From Faecalibacterium sp. I4-3-84 (GTDB lineage Bacteria > Bacillota > Clostridia > Oscillospirales > Ruminococcaceae): a DNA stretch of 64,000 bases. Location: the NCBI RefSeq assembly GCF_023347255.1, contig NZ_CP094466.1:1736001-1800000 (forward strand), in the 5' to 3' direction. Positions 33,250-42,317 of the stretch are shown here, piece by piece; the first letter of the stretch is position 1, and each line of letters opens with the position of its first letter. The notes beneath the pieces are model-generated. The model saw only the letters and a program-made list of their open reading frames with translations. It did no database searches and was not told the DNA's origin. Both the position numbers and the translations under genes were made by a program.

Positions 33250-36078
33250 TCAATTATGTACATACCTTAAAATCGTTTTTATAACTTCATCAATCACAAT
33301 CGGCTTTGACAAATGTGCGTTCATTCCTGCATCCAGTGATGCCTGAACATCTTCTGCGAATGAATTAGCTGTCATTGCTATAATAGGAATGTTTTTTCCA
33401 TCCGGTCTGTCATTCATTGCCCTGATTGCTTTTGTCGCTTCATAACCATTCATTTCAGGCATCATGACATCCATCAGGATTACATCAAATGTGCCTTTCG
33501 GATGATTTCTGAAAATCTCAACAGCATTCTTTCCATCCACAGCTCTTTCTACATTCATCCCGAGCTCTTCCAACTGCACGGCAGCAATCTCTGCATTCAG
33601 TTCATTATCCTCTACAAGAAGGACCTTCACACCTGTAAGATCTACCTTTTCAGAAAAACCTGTGTCTGACTTATTACATTCCTTATCTGTAATTTCCAAA
33701 GGAATATCCACAGTAAATGTGGTTCCCTCATGCTTTTTACTCTGCACAGAAATGGTTCCGCCCATCATATCCACATACTTCTTTACGATAGCCATCCCCA
33801 GTCCAACTCCGTGGTACTGCGTTCTCACATCGGAATCTTCCTGTGTAAATTCCTCAAAAACTTCTTTTGTAAATTCCTCACTCATGCCAATACCAGTATC
33901 CGAAATGCGGTAACGTATATTTATATATCCATCCCCGCCCTTTTCCTGACACCGGGCTTCAAATGTAATCGTCCCTCCATCCGGAGTGTATTTTACGGCA
34001 TTGCTCAGAATATTGACCAGCACATCGCGCAGGCGTGCAGGATCCGCAAGTACATTTGGAATCTTTGCGTCTTCACGCTGAATCTTAAAGTTGATATCCC
34101 TGTTCGTAAGAAAGCCTTTTATAATATCCAATGCAGAATCTGTAATGTTTTTCACATCCGCCGGTACCGGATCGTATTTCACTTTTCCACTTTCGATATG
34201 GGTCAGATCTAATACATCATTGATCAGCGACAGTAAATACTCTGAGCTTTCGTCAATCTTTTCCAGACAATTTTTCACTTCGTCTGACGGATTGTTTTTC
34301 ATTGCAATACCGGTAAATCCTATGATTGCATTCATCGGTGTCCTCATATCATGGGACATATGTGACAAAAATGCTGTTTTTGCCTTGTTTGCAGCCTGTG
34401 CATGCTCTGCCAGTTCCGCCATTTCCTCAGCTTTCTCCTGAGCCGCCTTCTGAGCTTTTTTTCTTGCACTGAGACGCACCATTATCACAGCCATAGCAGT
34501 CAGCAGCCATCCAAAAATAAGTAGAGCCCAAACAGTAACAACAGGATACAGACGGATCCAGTCAACAAATGTCAGCTCTGTTGCTTTGTATGTGGTATAC
34601 TGTGCTGCAAGATCTTCAACAAGATTTTGGGGCATGGCATACATTGCTTTCGTCAGAATACCAGCCAGCGCATGGTTCTCAGTTGATGAAATCACCATGC
34701 GGTAGGTGAATGTAGGCTGTTCCAGCAGAGTATATGTCATTGTGCCCGTAGTGTCACTGTTCACAAACGCCTGTGCCATGTAATAGTAGACGAAGGCAGC
34801 ATCTGCTTTACCCTTACGGACAGCTTCCATCATTTCCTGTCGGGTACTGCACATCAGTTTTTCTGCACCGGGTGCCATTGCATCTTCAATTGAATTAGAT
34901 GCTGTCTGGTCAACAGTAGTAACAACATTGATTTTTCCATCAAAGTCACGCCGTGTCACCCTTGCCAGCTGCATCGTAATGAAAGGTGCAGTAATCCCCC
35001 ATTTTTTCGTCTCAGCATAGTTATCTGTTTCCAGGCGCGCATCGATGCTAATATCTGTAGTTTCCTTATTTTTCTGATAAGCAATATACTCATCTCTGGT
35101 GGCAGGTGTAAGAAACTCATAGGAAATCCCGACATAGTCTGCAATTTTCCGGAAGTAATCCGGGATAATACCCTTCATCTCACCATTTTCATTATAAGAA
35201 TATGGATAACGGGTCGGATCACACAGAACATGAAGCGGGTTTTCCTTGGAATACTGTGAAATTATACTTTTTTCTTTCTCCGTATATTCCAGATTCTTAG
35301 TTTGTATGCTTTCATAATTTTTATTACGAAGCGTCGTTTTCCAGTCACCCTCAACTGCATTCATCTGGTCGATTGCATAATTGATCTCATTCAGCAATTC
35401 TGTATTACCTTTTTTAACAATGACATAGAAATCGCTGCTGTCAAATTTATCCACGATACGCTCATTGTTTGTTTTTCTCATAGAAGTGGCAGCAATCGCA
35501 TCAACATTTCCGCTCTGAAGAGCTTCCTCCATCTCTGCTGTCGTATCAAAATAAAATGGATCATATGTAAATCCTTTATTGTCTGCAAAATCCGTAAACT
35601 CTTTATCTCGTGAGCTTCCGTTCAAAAATGCCACACGCATACCGTTGTAGGTACTGTAATTGCCATCCACAATCGTGCTGTTGTCACTGCGGACGGTCAG
35701 AATCCCATTATTGGTTCCGATCGGACGTGAAAAATCAAACGTTTCTTCTCTTTCCGGTGTTTTGCGGGGAGATGTTACCATATCAATCTCGCCATCTTCA
35801 AGCATCTGCTGCATATCATCCCAGCTCTTATCATATCCGACATATTCGTAATCTACATCCCAATAACGGGCCATCAGCCGAAGAAAATCATAGCCATACC
35901 CACTGCGGTTGCCTTCTTCATCCATCACATGATAACCATCCATGGCAAAGAAACCGACTTTGACAGTTTCATGCTGCGAACTGTCCTCGGCTGCATATGC
36001 AGTCAGGGGAAAAAACATCATACACACGCATACAAAAACCAGTAACACTGCCACATATTTCTTTGCTCTCAAAATCAT
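33250..36078 (-). CDS. Hybrid sensor histidine kinase with two solute-binding sensor domains
   Basis: 942 residues. Signal/first membrane segment (VAVLLVFVCVCMMFFPLTAY), two periplasmic-binding-protein type 3 domains (about 35-270 and 285-500), a membrane segment near 520-545, HisKA with the phospho-accepting His in SHMSHDMRTPMNAI, HATPase with SDTGIGM and GVGLGMAIV, and a C-terminal receiver domain with Asp in VILMDVMMPEMNG. It senses an extracellular ligand, perhaps an amino acid given the SBP_bac_3 type. The start at 36078 has ggag 7 bases upstream; an earlier ATG at 36099 lacks one. No separate response regulator nearby. It lies downstream of the Pel operon on the same strand. Confidence 0.9.
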   Translation of the reverse strand: MILRAKKYVAVLLVFVCVCMMFFPLTAYAAEDSSQHETVKVGFFAMDGYHVMDEEGNRSGYGYDFLRLMARYWDVDYEYVGYDKSWDDMQQMLEDGEIDMVTSPRKTPEREETFDFSRPIGTNNGILTVRSDNSTIVDGNYSTYNGMRVAFLNGSSRDKEFTDFADNKGFTYDPFYFDTTAEMEEALQSGNVDAIAATSMRKTNNERIVDKFDSSDFYVIVKKGNTELLNEINYAIDQMNAVEGDWKTTLRNKNYESIQTKNLEYTEKEKSIISQYSKENPLHVLCDPTRYPYSYNENGEMKGIIPDYFRKIADYVGISYEFLTPATRDEYIAYQKNKETTDISIDARLETDNYAETKKWGITAPFITMQLARVTRRDFDGKINVVTTVDQTASNSIEDAMAPGAEKLMCSTRQEMMEAVRKGKADAAFVYYYMAQAFVNSDTTGTMTYTLLEQPTFTYRMVISSTENHALAGILTKAMYAMPQNLVEDLAAQYTTYKATELTFVDWIRLYPVVTVWALLIFGWLLTAMAVIMVRLSARKKAQKAAQEKAEEMAELAEHAQAANKAKTAFLSHMSHDMRTPMNAIIGFTGIAMKNNPSDEVKNCLEKIDESSEYLLSLINDVLDLTHIESGKVKYDPVPADVKNITDSALDIIKGFLTNRDINFKIQREDAKIPNVLADPARLRDVLVNILSNAVKYTPDGGTITFEARCQEKGGDGYINIRYRISDTGIGMSEEFTKEVFEEFTQEDSDVRTQYHGVGLGMAIVKKYVDMMGGTISVQSKKHEGTTFTVDIPLEITDKECNKSDTGFSEKVDLTGVKVLLVEDNELNAEIAAVQLEELGMNVERAVDGKNAVEIFRNHPKGTFDVILMDVMMPEMNGYEATKAIRAMNDRPDGKNIPIIAMTANSFAEDVQASLDAGMNAHLSKPIVIDEVIKTILRYVHN

Positions 36079-36233
36079 ATTAAATCTCCTGTCTGGCAAA
36101 TATATTTCTCTATGTGTCCTTTTCCTGCTTCGCGCATGTACGGCAGGACCGCCTTGTTCCCATTGACTGTGCCGAAGAAGTTCGTATCGAACTGTGCCTT
36201 TGCCTGATCAAGCGGTGTAATGATACAGTGGAA

Positions 36234-36264
36234 CAATTAAAACAAAACGGTTCGTCCGTTTTGT
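36234..36264 (-). terminator. Terminator at the end of the Pel-type operon
   Basis: acaaaacgg (36242-36250) pairs with ccgttttgt (36256-36264); on the minus strand it is followed by tttaattgt. It overlaps the last codons of the DUF4832 gene. Confidence 0.7.
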
Positions 36265-37586
36265 TGCGGTGCATTCATAGCAAATCGCACGGCATCACGG
36301 TCGGTCATGGGATCTACAATGCCAATCGTCAGGTGCTCCTTGTGAAGCAATAAGAGCGCCCATAGATCAACTTCCTTCAGAACAACCTCTACGGTCTGCG
36401 TTTCGCCGGGCATCAATTTCGGAAGAGAAAGAGGAAGCTGCACCGTGCTTAGCGTGGTACCGTCTGCGCTCTCCAGATAAAGATTCGCTGCCCAATCCCA
36501 ATAAAATGGGGCGGCACCCTCATTTGCCACAGTCAAGCTGACCACAGCTTCTCCGTCATGCGGCATCAGCTTCAGTGTTGTCACACGGAGCCGGTAGCCC
36601 AAACGCTTTAAGACCGCCTGATATCCCTGTGAATATGCAGGCTGTGCTGCTTTCGGACCAAGAAAGCTCATGTGAGAAGCATCCAATAGCTGCAGTGTGC
36701 GGGAAAGCTCTGTGTCCAGCAGCTCCTCCATCGGCAGGCTGCTGGTAAACTCGCCGCCTACGGGCGCATCCTGCCAGAAATTCTGCATAGCAGAAAGTCC
36801 ATTCGCTTCTTTGCCGTACCAGCCGCCGTTTTTGATCCAGTTCAGCCACTCATTGGTGTCCTTTTCGTGGCCGGTCATATCGTTGTAAAGACCAAGCCGG
36901 TTACTTACAGCGATGTTGAACGGTCGCCGCATCAGGAGCTTTGCATTGGAAAATGCATTCAGATAGTCTGTTGCATATTGATCCCGAATGGTTTCGTCCG
37001 GCATAGGTACAAGACCATCGCTGCTTTTGATATGCCATTCGCCCCAGTGGCCGAGACTGCCCAGTTCTACATAAGTCACAAAGCCATCTGCGTCAAAATG
37101 CTCGGCCAAGGCTGAAACAACTTTATGGTGTGCGGCACGAAGGATATCGTTTGCATAATCCGGGGAATAACCTTTGCCATACGAGGTACTGTACCAGCTG
37201 CCATCGGCAGTCTGAGCATATAACCACTCCGGAATATCAAGGTGCTTCTTCTGGCCGGGTACGTCACAAACGAACCGCAGTACCAGATGGATGCCCTGCT
37301 CGCGCAGGGCGGCAAGTCCGTACCGCTGTTCGATAGCATCCCACGCATACTGGCCTTCCGTTGGTTCCACCTCTCGCCATGTCAGCTCCAGATAGCGCAA
37401 TGTGGCATTCGGATGGTCCGTACTGCCTACCATTGGAGCGTAGCCGATCTGTGCGTTGGCAAAGGCAGACGGATCTTCCTGATAGGTACGCGTGCAGATC
37501 ATATTCCGAACCATACCAAACCCCACCCCAAGCAGACAAACCGCAGATACGAAACCTTTTGAAAGCTTATCCATGGTATTCGCCAT
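36237..37586 (-). CDS. DUF4832-family secreted glycosidase-like protein
   Basis: 449 residues. An N-terminal signal-anchor (VSAVCLLGVGFGMV) is followed by a TIM-barrel resembling GH42/DUF4874 beta-galactosidase-like folds (LTWREVEPTEGQYAWDAIEQ, YVELGSLGHWGEWH) and a C-terminal beta domain with typical DUF4832 features. Possible acids are E in YVELG and E in GEWH. Probably processes or binds the polymer made by this operon at the cell surface. Start at 37586 or 37574 (overlapping DUF4956 by 20 or 8 bases); neither has a strong ribosome-binding site, so coupling is likely. Confidence 0.75.
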   Translation of the reverse strand: MANTMDKLSKGFVSAVCLLGVGFGMVRNMICTRTYQEDPSAFANAQIGYAPMVGSTDHPNATLRYLELTWREVEPTEGQYAWDAIEQRYGLAALREQGIHLVLRFVCDVPGQKKHLDIPEWLYAQTADGSWYSTSYGKGYSPDYANDILRAAHHKVVSALAEHFDADGFVTYVELGSLGHWGEWHIKSSDGLVPMPDETIRDQYATDYLNAFSNAKLLMRRPFNIAVSNRLGLYNDMTGHEKDTNEWLNWIKNGGWYGKEANGLSAMQNFWQDAPVGGEFTSSLPMEELLDTELSRTLQLLDASHMSFLGPKAAQPAYSQGYQAVLKRLGYRLRVTTLKLMPHDGEAVVSLTVANEGAAPFYWDWAANLYLESADGTTLSTVQLPLSLPKLMPGETQTVEVVLKEVDLWALLLLHKEHLTIGIVDPMTDRDAVRFAMNAPQQNGRTVLF

Positions 37587-38232
37587 TATATTGGATCAGT
37601 GTAACATCCTGTACGCCATTTACGGCGCGCAGGCGATCTGTAAATTCCAGATTCGGGTCTTTGCTGAATACCTCTACCGCCATTTCGGTGCTATCCTTGC
37701 GCATGGTCTTGGACTTTACCACAAATTTGCAGCGGCCAAAGGCACGAACGATATCGTCTTCTGCGTCTGTACCAAGATAGTGAATGACCGCAATGTACAC
37801 TCTGCCTTTGGCCTGCCAGTGGTAGAAAAAGAGGATCATCCCGATCATGACAACGGCTGTTACAAGGCCCAATGCGTACATACCGGCACCGGCTGTAATG
37901 CCGGTAGTGATCGACCAGAACAGGTATAACAGATCCAGAGGGTCTTTGACGGCAGTACGGAAGCGGACGATAGACAACGCACCGACCATACCAAGGGAGA
38001 TGACAACGTTGGTACTGATGGCCAGTGTTACCATGCAGGTCAGCACACACATGCCAACCAACGTGACAGCAAAGCTGCGGGAATATACAACGCCGGTATA
38101 AAACTGCCGATAGACAAGATAGATGAGGATTCCCAATGCCAGTGCAGTCAGCAGGGCAAGCGCCAGTTTGGGAGCATCGTATTGGGTAAAGGTGTTCAGG
38201 ACGGATTTTTTGATAAAGTCTTTTGTGCTCAT
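37567..38232 (-). CDS. DUF4956 membrane protein
   Basis: 221 residues with four or five membrane segments (about 22-42, 50-75, 78-95, 105-135) and a cytosolic C-terminal domain of ferredoxin-like pattern (EMAVEVFSKDPNLEF...VNGVQDVTLIQY). DUF4956 proteins commonly travel with VTC-domain and CotH-type proteins, as here. Function unknown. 26 bases separate it from the VTC gene. Confidence 0.85.
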   Translation of the reverse strand: MSTKDFIKKSVLNTFTQYDAPKLALALLTALALGILIYLVYRQFYTGVVYSRSFAVTLVGMCVLTCMVTLAISTNVVISLGMVGALSIVRFRTAVKDPLDLLYLFWSITTGITAGAGMYALGLVTAVVMIGMILFFYHWQAKGRVYIAVIHYLGTDAEDDIVRAFGRCKFVVKSKTMRKDSTEMAVEVFSKDPNLEFTDRLRAVNGVQDVTLIQYNGEYHG

Positions 38233-38258
38233 GGGCGAAAGGTTCCTTTCTATAGGGC

Positions 38259-39041
38259 TCAGGTCTCCTGCCAGTAAGCAAATCCGTTCATATAGGCGGT
38301 TTTGTCACAACAGAGGACATATTTTGATACAGCCGTAAGCTCCTGCGCACGGGGCGGCAGAAGATTCCGGACGATTTGGGGCAGATATTCTGTAAATTTT
38401 ACTTCCATTACCAGCTTACCCGGTTCCAGCACCGGAAGCGCAGGAAGCGTGGAGTCGAAGATATCCCGGCTGCCAACCGCGGCGCGTACATCCGTATCAA
38501 AGGTGATGCGTACCGTACCGGCATCCATGATCCATGGCTCGCGGTCGTAGTCTACAATAACACGGGGACGCAGCATGTTACAGATACACTCGGTATAGAA
38601 CTCCTGACACAGGCGGTAACGGCTATGCAGGAGAAAATCATAGTCCCCGGCGAGAATGGAATCAAACTCTGCGTGGGTCAGAGGCGCGGCTTCTTTATAG
38701 ATATAACTGCCAAATTTTTTCTTTCGCTCCAGCTTGATGCTGCGGTCGCTGCAGTTATAAATGCGGATGCGGTATTTCTTGCGCAGCAGCACGCCGGCAT
38801 CCTTTTCTTCATAAGCGGTGTTCCAGTAATCGTCAAAATATAAGCTGCGAATGAAGTAGCCGCCGTTCGTTGCATGGGGGTCCAGTTTGAGGATAGGGGA
38901 CATCCGCGCGGTCAGCTCGGCCTTGTCGGCCCACGAGATAAGATACTTTAGTTCATGACGATAGTGCTCTGTGCCTGTGCATCGTGGAGGGGCCAACAAC
39001 TGATGATACAGCATCGATATCTGAGGCTTAGACATCTTCAT
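38259..39041 (-). CDS. VTC-domain (polyphosphate polymerase-like) protein
   Basis: 260 residues. VTC tunnel-fold landmarks: HELKYLIS near the start, RSLYFDDYWNTAYEEK, the basic strand RKKYRIRIYN, LERKKKFGSYIYKE, RPRVIVDYDRE, RITFDTDVR and MEVKFTEYLP. In yeast this fold makes polyphosphate; in bacteria next to CotH/DUF4956 the substrate is not established. The start at 39041 is chosen because GGAGG is 6 bases upstream; it overlaps the CotH gene end by 14 bases. Confidence 0.87.
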   Translation of the reverse strand: MKMSKPQISMLYHQLLAPPRCTGTEHYRHELKYLISWADKAELTARMSPILKLDPHATNGGYFIRSLYFDDYWNTAYEEKDAGVLLRKKYRIRIYNCSDRSIKLERKKKFGSYIYKEAAPLTHAEFDSILAGDYDFLLHSRYRLCQEFYTECICNMLRPRVIVDYDREPWIMDAGTVRITFDTDVRAAVGSRDIFDSTLPALPVLEPGKLVMEVKFTEYLPQIVRNLLPPRAQELTAVSKYVLCCDKTAYMNGFAYWQET

Positions 39042-40827
39042 AGGTGTCCTCCGCAATGCTGCCGTCCGGCTGGACGTAAAAGCAGAGCATGCCATAATGC
39101 TTGCCTGCTTCGGTAACATAGTAGTCAAAGGCATCCTGCGTATAACCAGAGGCATTGGTCGCTCTTACGCGCAAAAAATACTGCCCGGCCGGGAGCGTAT
39201 CCATGGTAAGCTCTGGCAGGATCAGATTCTCCTGCCGAAAGAACGTAGTCGTAAACAGATAATCCTTTGCAAGCTCAACAGTATAGTAAATGTTTTCAAT
39301 CTCGAAGTTATAAGAGGGGTCCCAGGTCAGCAGAAGGGAGCCGTTTACCACCTGCGGCTCGCCAATATAAAATGGCATGGGTTTGCGATAGCTCTCCCAA
39401 TAGTAATTATAATTTTCATCAATTTCCGGCCAGATACTTTTCAGGACCTCTTCGTATTCGTCATGTGTGATGGGAACGTTCATTCGGTCCGGCATCTGCC
39501 AGACATATTTTTCCGTTACGCTTCGGTAATGCTCCATCATGGACTGAATGCGTTCCTCATTCATGTAAGCATAAAGCTCCTTCATGGCGGTATCCAGCAG
39601 ATCGCGGTAACTTTGCGTTTGCAGACAGCGCCGGAACAGGACATTGCCCCAGTAATTGCTTACACCACGTTCCCAACTTTCGGAGTCGGAGAAGTTAATG
39701 ATCTCACGTTCCCGGCGGCGGAGCATACCGTCATTGTCCCAGTCCCACAAGTACCATTTGCTGGAGTTTTGAGGGCTGTACAAGTAGACGTTGCGATTTT
39801 GGGTGTCCGTATTGCCGGTTAACAACTGAAATGCCATCCAATATGCAATGTTTTCTTTATCAAAGTACGTTACAAATAGCTCATCGTCCATAGAAGAGGA
39901 TTCATCATTGAGAACATCCAGCATTTTGATCAGTTTGGAATGGTCGCTGTCTCCTTTTATCTCCAAGTGCTTTTCGAACGCAGTTTGGTCATATGCTGGG
40001 TCTGTTGTAAGACGAATGACATCTTCATATCGGTAGAACTCAAAAGAATTGATTTTATACAGCTGTCCGTTTGGATCCACACCGTGCGCCTTAAGGGCTG
40101 TTTTATTCAGCTGTTCTACCTGCGTGTACAAACCATAATCCTCAAAAACACCGCTGGCGCTATCGGTCAGATCCTTCACATAAAGATGAACGAACTGGGT
40201 GCGCAAGCCCATCATCTGGTCGATGCCTTTAATAAGGTCATAGGCCATTTTGTTACGGAAGCGCAGTCCCTCACCCTGATGCTTATTCAGTGCGATCGTG
40301 CGCTGGCCTCGCCAGCTGCCTTTGTTTTTCTTTAATTTGACCTTGTAGTTTTTCTGAGTATAACGGCTGGAAGTCTGACCGCGTATTTGTACCGTGGCAT
40401 TTGGGGCAAGTGTATCGTAACCAACTTCGCCGGCAAGGGGGCCGTTTTCATCGCCCACCTGCAAAAGACCATTCACCTGATAGCGTGCTACGCCCATCGC
40501 CGTGTAGTCGTAAGCGGAATAATGGTTGATCTCTGCCCAGCTGTGGTTTGTATTTTCGCTGTCATTGCCGCGGCTCACGGTAAGATACATCGTCACAATG
40601 CCGCTGTCATCGTAGACGTTGTACAGCTCTGCGTTGTCGCGCAGGTGGACACTGTTGATTTCAGATGCGGGAGCCTTTTCAATGGACTGGTTGCTTTCTG
40701 CACTGGCGGCAGCGGATCCGGCGCTGTCACTTTCCACAGGTAAAACTGCGCAGCCTGCGCACAGACCAGCCAGCGCAACGCTCAACCCCAGAATCCTGCG
40801 GCGCGAAATCAGAAACTCCTCATTCAT
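39028..40827 (-). CDS. CotH-family protein kinase, lipoprotein
   Basis: 599 residues. An N-terminal SRRRILGLSVALAGLCAGC gives twin arginines and a lipobox cysteine at C26, so it is exported and lipid-anchored. The kinase-like CotH domain spans about 140-480, with VQIRGQTSSRYTQKNYKVKL (ATP-side Arg/Lys region) and WYLWDWDNDGML as the metal-binding acidic motif. A C-terminal Fn3-like beta domain follows. CotH proteins phosphorylate secreted spore-coat proteins in Bacillus; here the substrate may be a polymer-associated surface protein. It overlaps pelG by 4 bases. Confidence 0.85.
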   Translation of the reverse strand: MNEEFLISRRRILGLSVALAGLCAGCAVLPVESDSAGSAAASAESNQSIEKAPASEINSVHLRDNAELYNVYDDSGIVTMYLTVSRGNDSENTNHSWAEINHYSAYDYTAMGVARYQVNGLLQVGDENGPLAGEVGYDTLAPNATVQIRGQTSSRYTQKNYKVKLKKNKGSWRGQRTIALNKHQGEGLRFRNKMAYDLIKGIDQMMGLRTQFVHLYVKDLTDSASGVFEDYGLYTQVEQLNKTALKAHGVDPNGQLYKINSFEFYRYEDVIRLTTDPAYDQTAFEKHLEIKGDSDHSKLIKMLDVLNDESSSMDDELFVTYFDKENIAYWMAFQLLTGNTDTQNRNVYLYSPQNSSKWYLWDWDNDGMLRRREREIINFSDSESWERGVSNYWGNVLFRRCLQTQSYRDLLDTAMKELYAYMNEERIQSMMEHYRSVTEKYVWQMPDRMNVPITHDEYEEVLKSIWPEIDENYNYYWESYRKPMPFYIGEPQVVNGSLLLTWDPSYNFEIENIYYTVELAKDYLFTTTFFRQENLILPELTMDTLPAGQYFLRVRATNASGYTQDAFDYYVTEAGKHYGMLCFYVQPDGSIAEDTYEDV

Positions 40828-42314
40828 GTGATCGATTTTCCCTCCTGATGGTCTGCCTTGCTGTTTTTGGCATCCTGTTTTTCAAGAAAAATGCCAAGGC
40901 GTGTAAAAAGATGTTCTTTGGTTTCGGCTACGATAGGCTGCTGACCCAATACCCGATAGGGCAGGTTGGCGGTAAAGGCATCCAGACGAAACAGAGCAAC
41001 CAGATAAAAAAGCGCTGCACCTGCCAGAAATCCGAAACCATAAAATGCTGTGTTGAAGAGCAGTGAGAGCAGGGTAAAGGCAGTGGTGCTGGCTGCAAAC
41101 ACAGCTGCCGCCAGAACAGCACCCAGATAATCTGTAAAGTAAAGCAGGATCAGCAGCACCGTATTACCAACGGCGTATAAGCCGTATCCCACGCACAATG
41201 TCCGGAAATAGCCATGCATCAGATCATTGAAGCCAAGCGGTAAAAGATTCAGCAGCGTGCCCGCCAGTGAAATGACCCCTGCCGTACAGAACAGCTGCTT
41301 GAGGGCAGTGAAGCGAAGCTCCCGGTTGAGCACTGCCAGCATTTCTTCTTCAGCGGTAACGATATCGCCCACAACACCGCCATCGTTGAACAGGCTGTAA
41401 TAATCCCGGTATTTCGGATAGAAGTTTACCTCTACAGACACCACAAAGTTGATGCTGGTGATCAGGATGCTTAAAAAGGCGATCAGAGCCGGAACGTCGT
41501 AGTAAGGTGCACCGTAAAACAGGCCCTTTACCTGCACGCCGATCGGCCCGGACCAATATAGGACCAGATGGGAGAACAGGCCGAGGTTTGTGCACAGGCC
41601 GGTAAACGCCAGAGGCAGAAACCGATCGACCCAGCGCAGAAAGGTCCATGGGCTGTCATCGCTTTGCGGGAAATAGCGGTAGAGCAGCACCACATCCCAC
41701 ACCATCATCAGGCCATACCCCATCGTAATGGAAAACAGCATGCCTTCCAGTACAGGAGCACCCAGAATAAAGACGAGCAGATATCCCAGCCCGAAAGACA
41801 GCGCGATCGCCGCCAGAAAGGAGCACAGGATGCCCCGGTAATCCTTGATAGCGGTCAGGTAGCTCATGCCGTTCCAGTTCAGGATCATCTCGGCAAACAG
41901 CCATAAACATAACAGCCCCTGCAGGAGCGTTGCGCCGGAGAACAACAGAAAGATGCCGTACAGGATGCAGCCAATCAGCAGCATCAGGACGCTGGACCCC
42001 CAGAAAGAGGGGAGAATTGCATCCTCGCGTTCTTCGTACAGCATATCGGCCAGATAGCGGGTCACAGGCATGGAGAAAAAGCTGGTGACAGTCAGCGAGG
42101 ACAGCAGCGTATAGGTGACCATACACACCAGCAAGTCCTGCTGGGTACGCTCGGCCCCGGCCCAGCTGCACAGCAACAGAATACCAAGCTGCAGCGCAAT
42201 ACCCAGCAGCATCGGTCCGGTGCAGATGATGCCGGCATAGCCGTAGGCGCGCAGCCATGCAAACAAACCCTTGCGCCGAAATAACTTTTTTAATTCAAAT
42301 CCGATTCCTGCCAT
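40824..42314 (-). CDS. pelG: PelG, Pel exopolysaccharide export flippase
   Basis: 496 residues with about twelve membrane segments; the N-terminus MAGIGFELKKLFRRKGL is characteristic of PelG, and NWNGMSYLTAIKDYRGI and VEVNFYPKYRDYYS are conserved-looking loops. A MOP-superfamily transporter that with PelD/E moves the polymer across the membrane. It begins 3 bases after pelF and its stop overlaps the cotH start. Confidence 0.92.
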   Translation of the reverse strand: MAGIGFELKKLFRRKGLFAWLRAYGYAGIICTGPMLLGIALQLGILLLCSWAGAERTQQDLLVCMVTYTLLSSLTVTSFFSMPVTRYLADMLYEEREDAILPSFWGSSVLMLLIGCILYGIFLLFSGATLLQGLLCLWLFAEMILNWNGMSYLTAIKDYRGILCSFLAAIALSFGLGYLLVFILGAPVLEGMLFSITMGYGLMMVWDVVLLYRYFPQSDDSPWTFLRWVDRFLPLAFTGLCTNLGLFSHLVLYWSGPIGVQVKGLFYGAPYYDVPALIAFLSILITSINFVVSVEVNFYPKYRDYYSLFNDGGVVGDIVTAEEEMLAVLNRELRFTALKQLFCTAGVISLAGTLLNLLPLGFNDLMHGYFRTLCVGYGLYAVGNTVLLILLYFTDYLGAVLAAAVFAASTTAFTLLSLLFNTAFYGFGFLAGAALFYLVALFRLDAFTANLPYRVLGQQPIVAETKEHLFTRLGIFLEKQDAKNSKADHQEGKSIT

Positions 42315-42317
42315 TTG

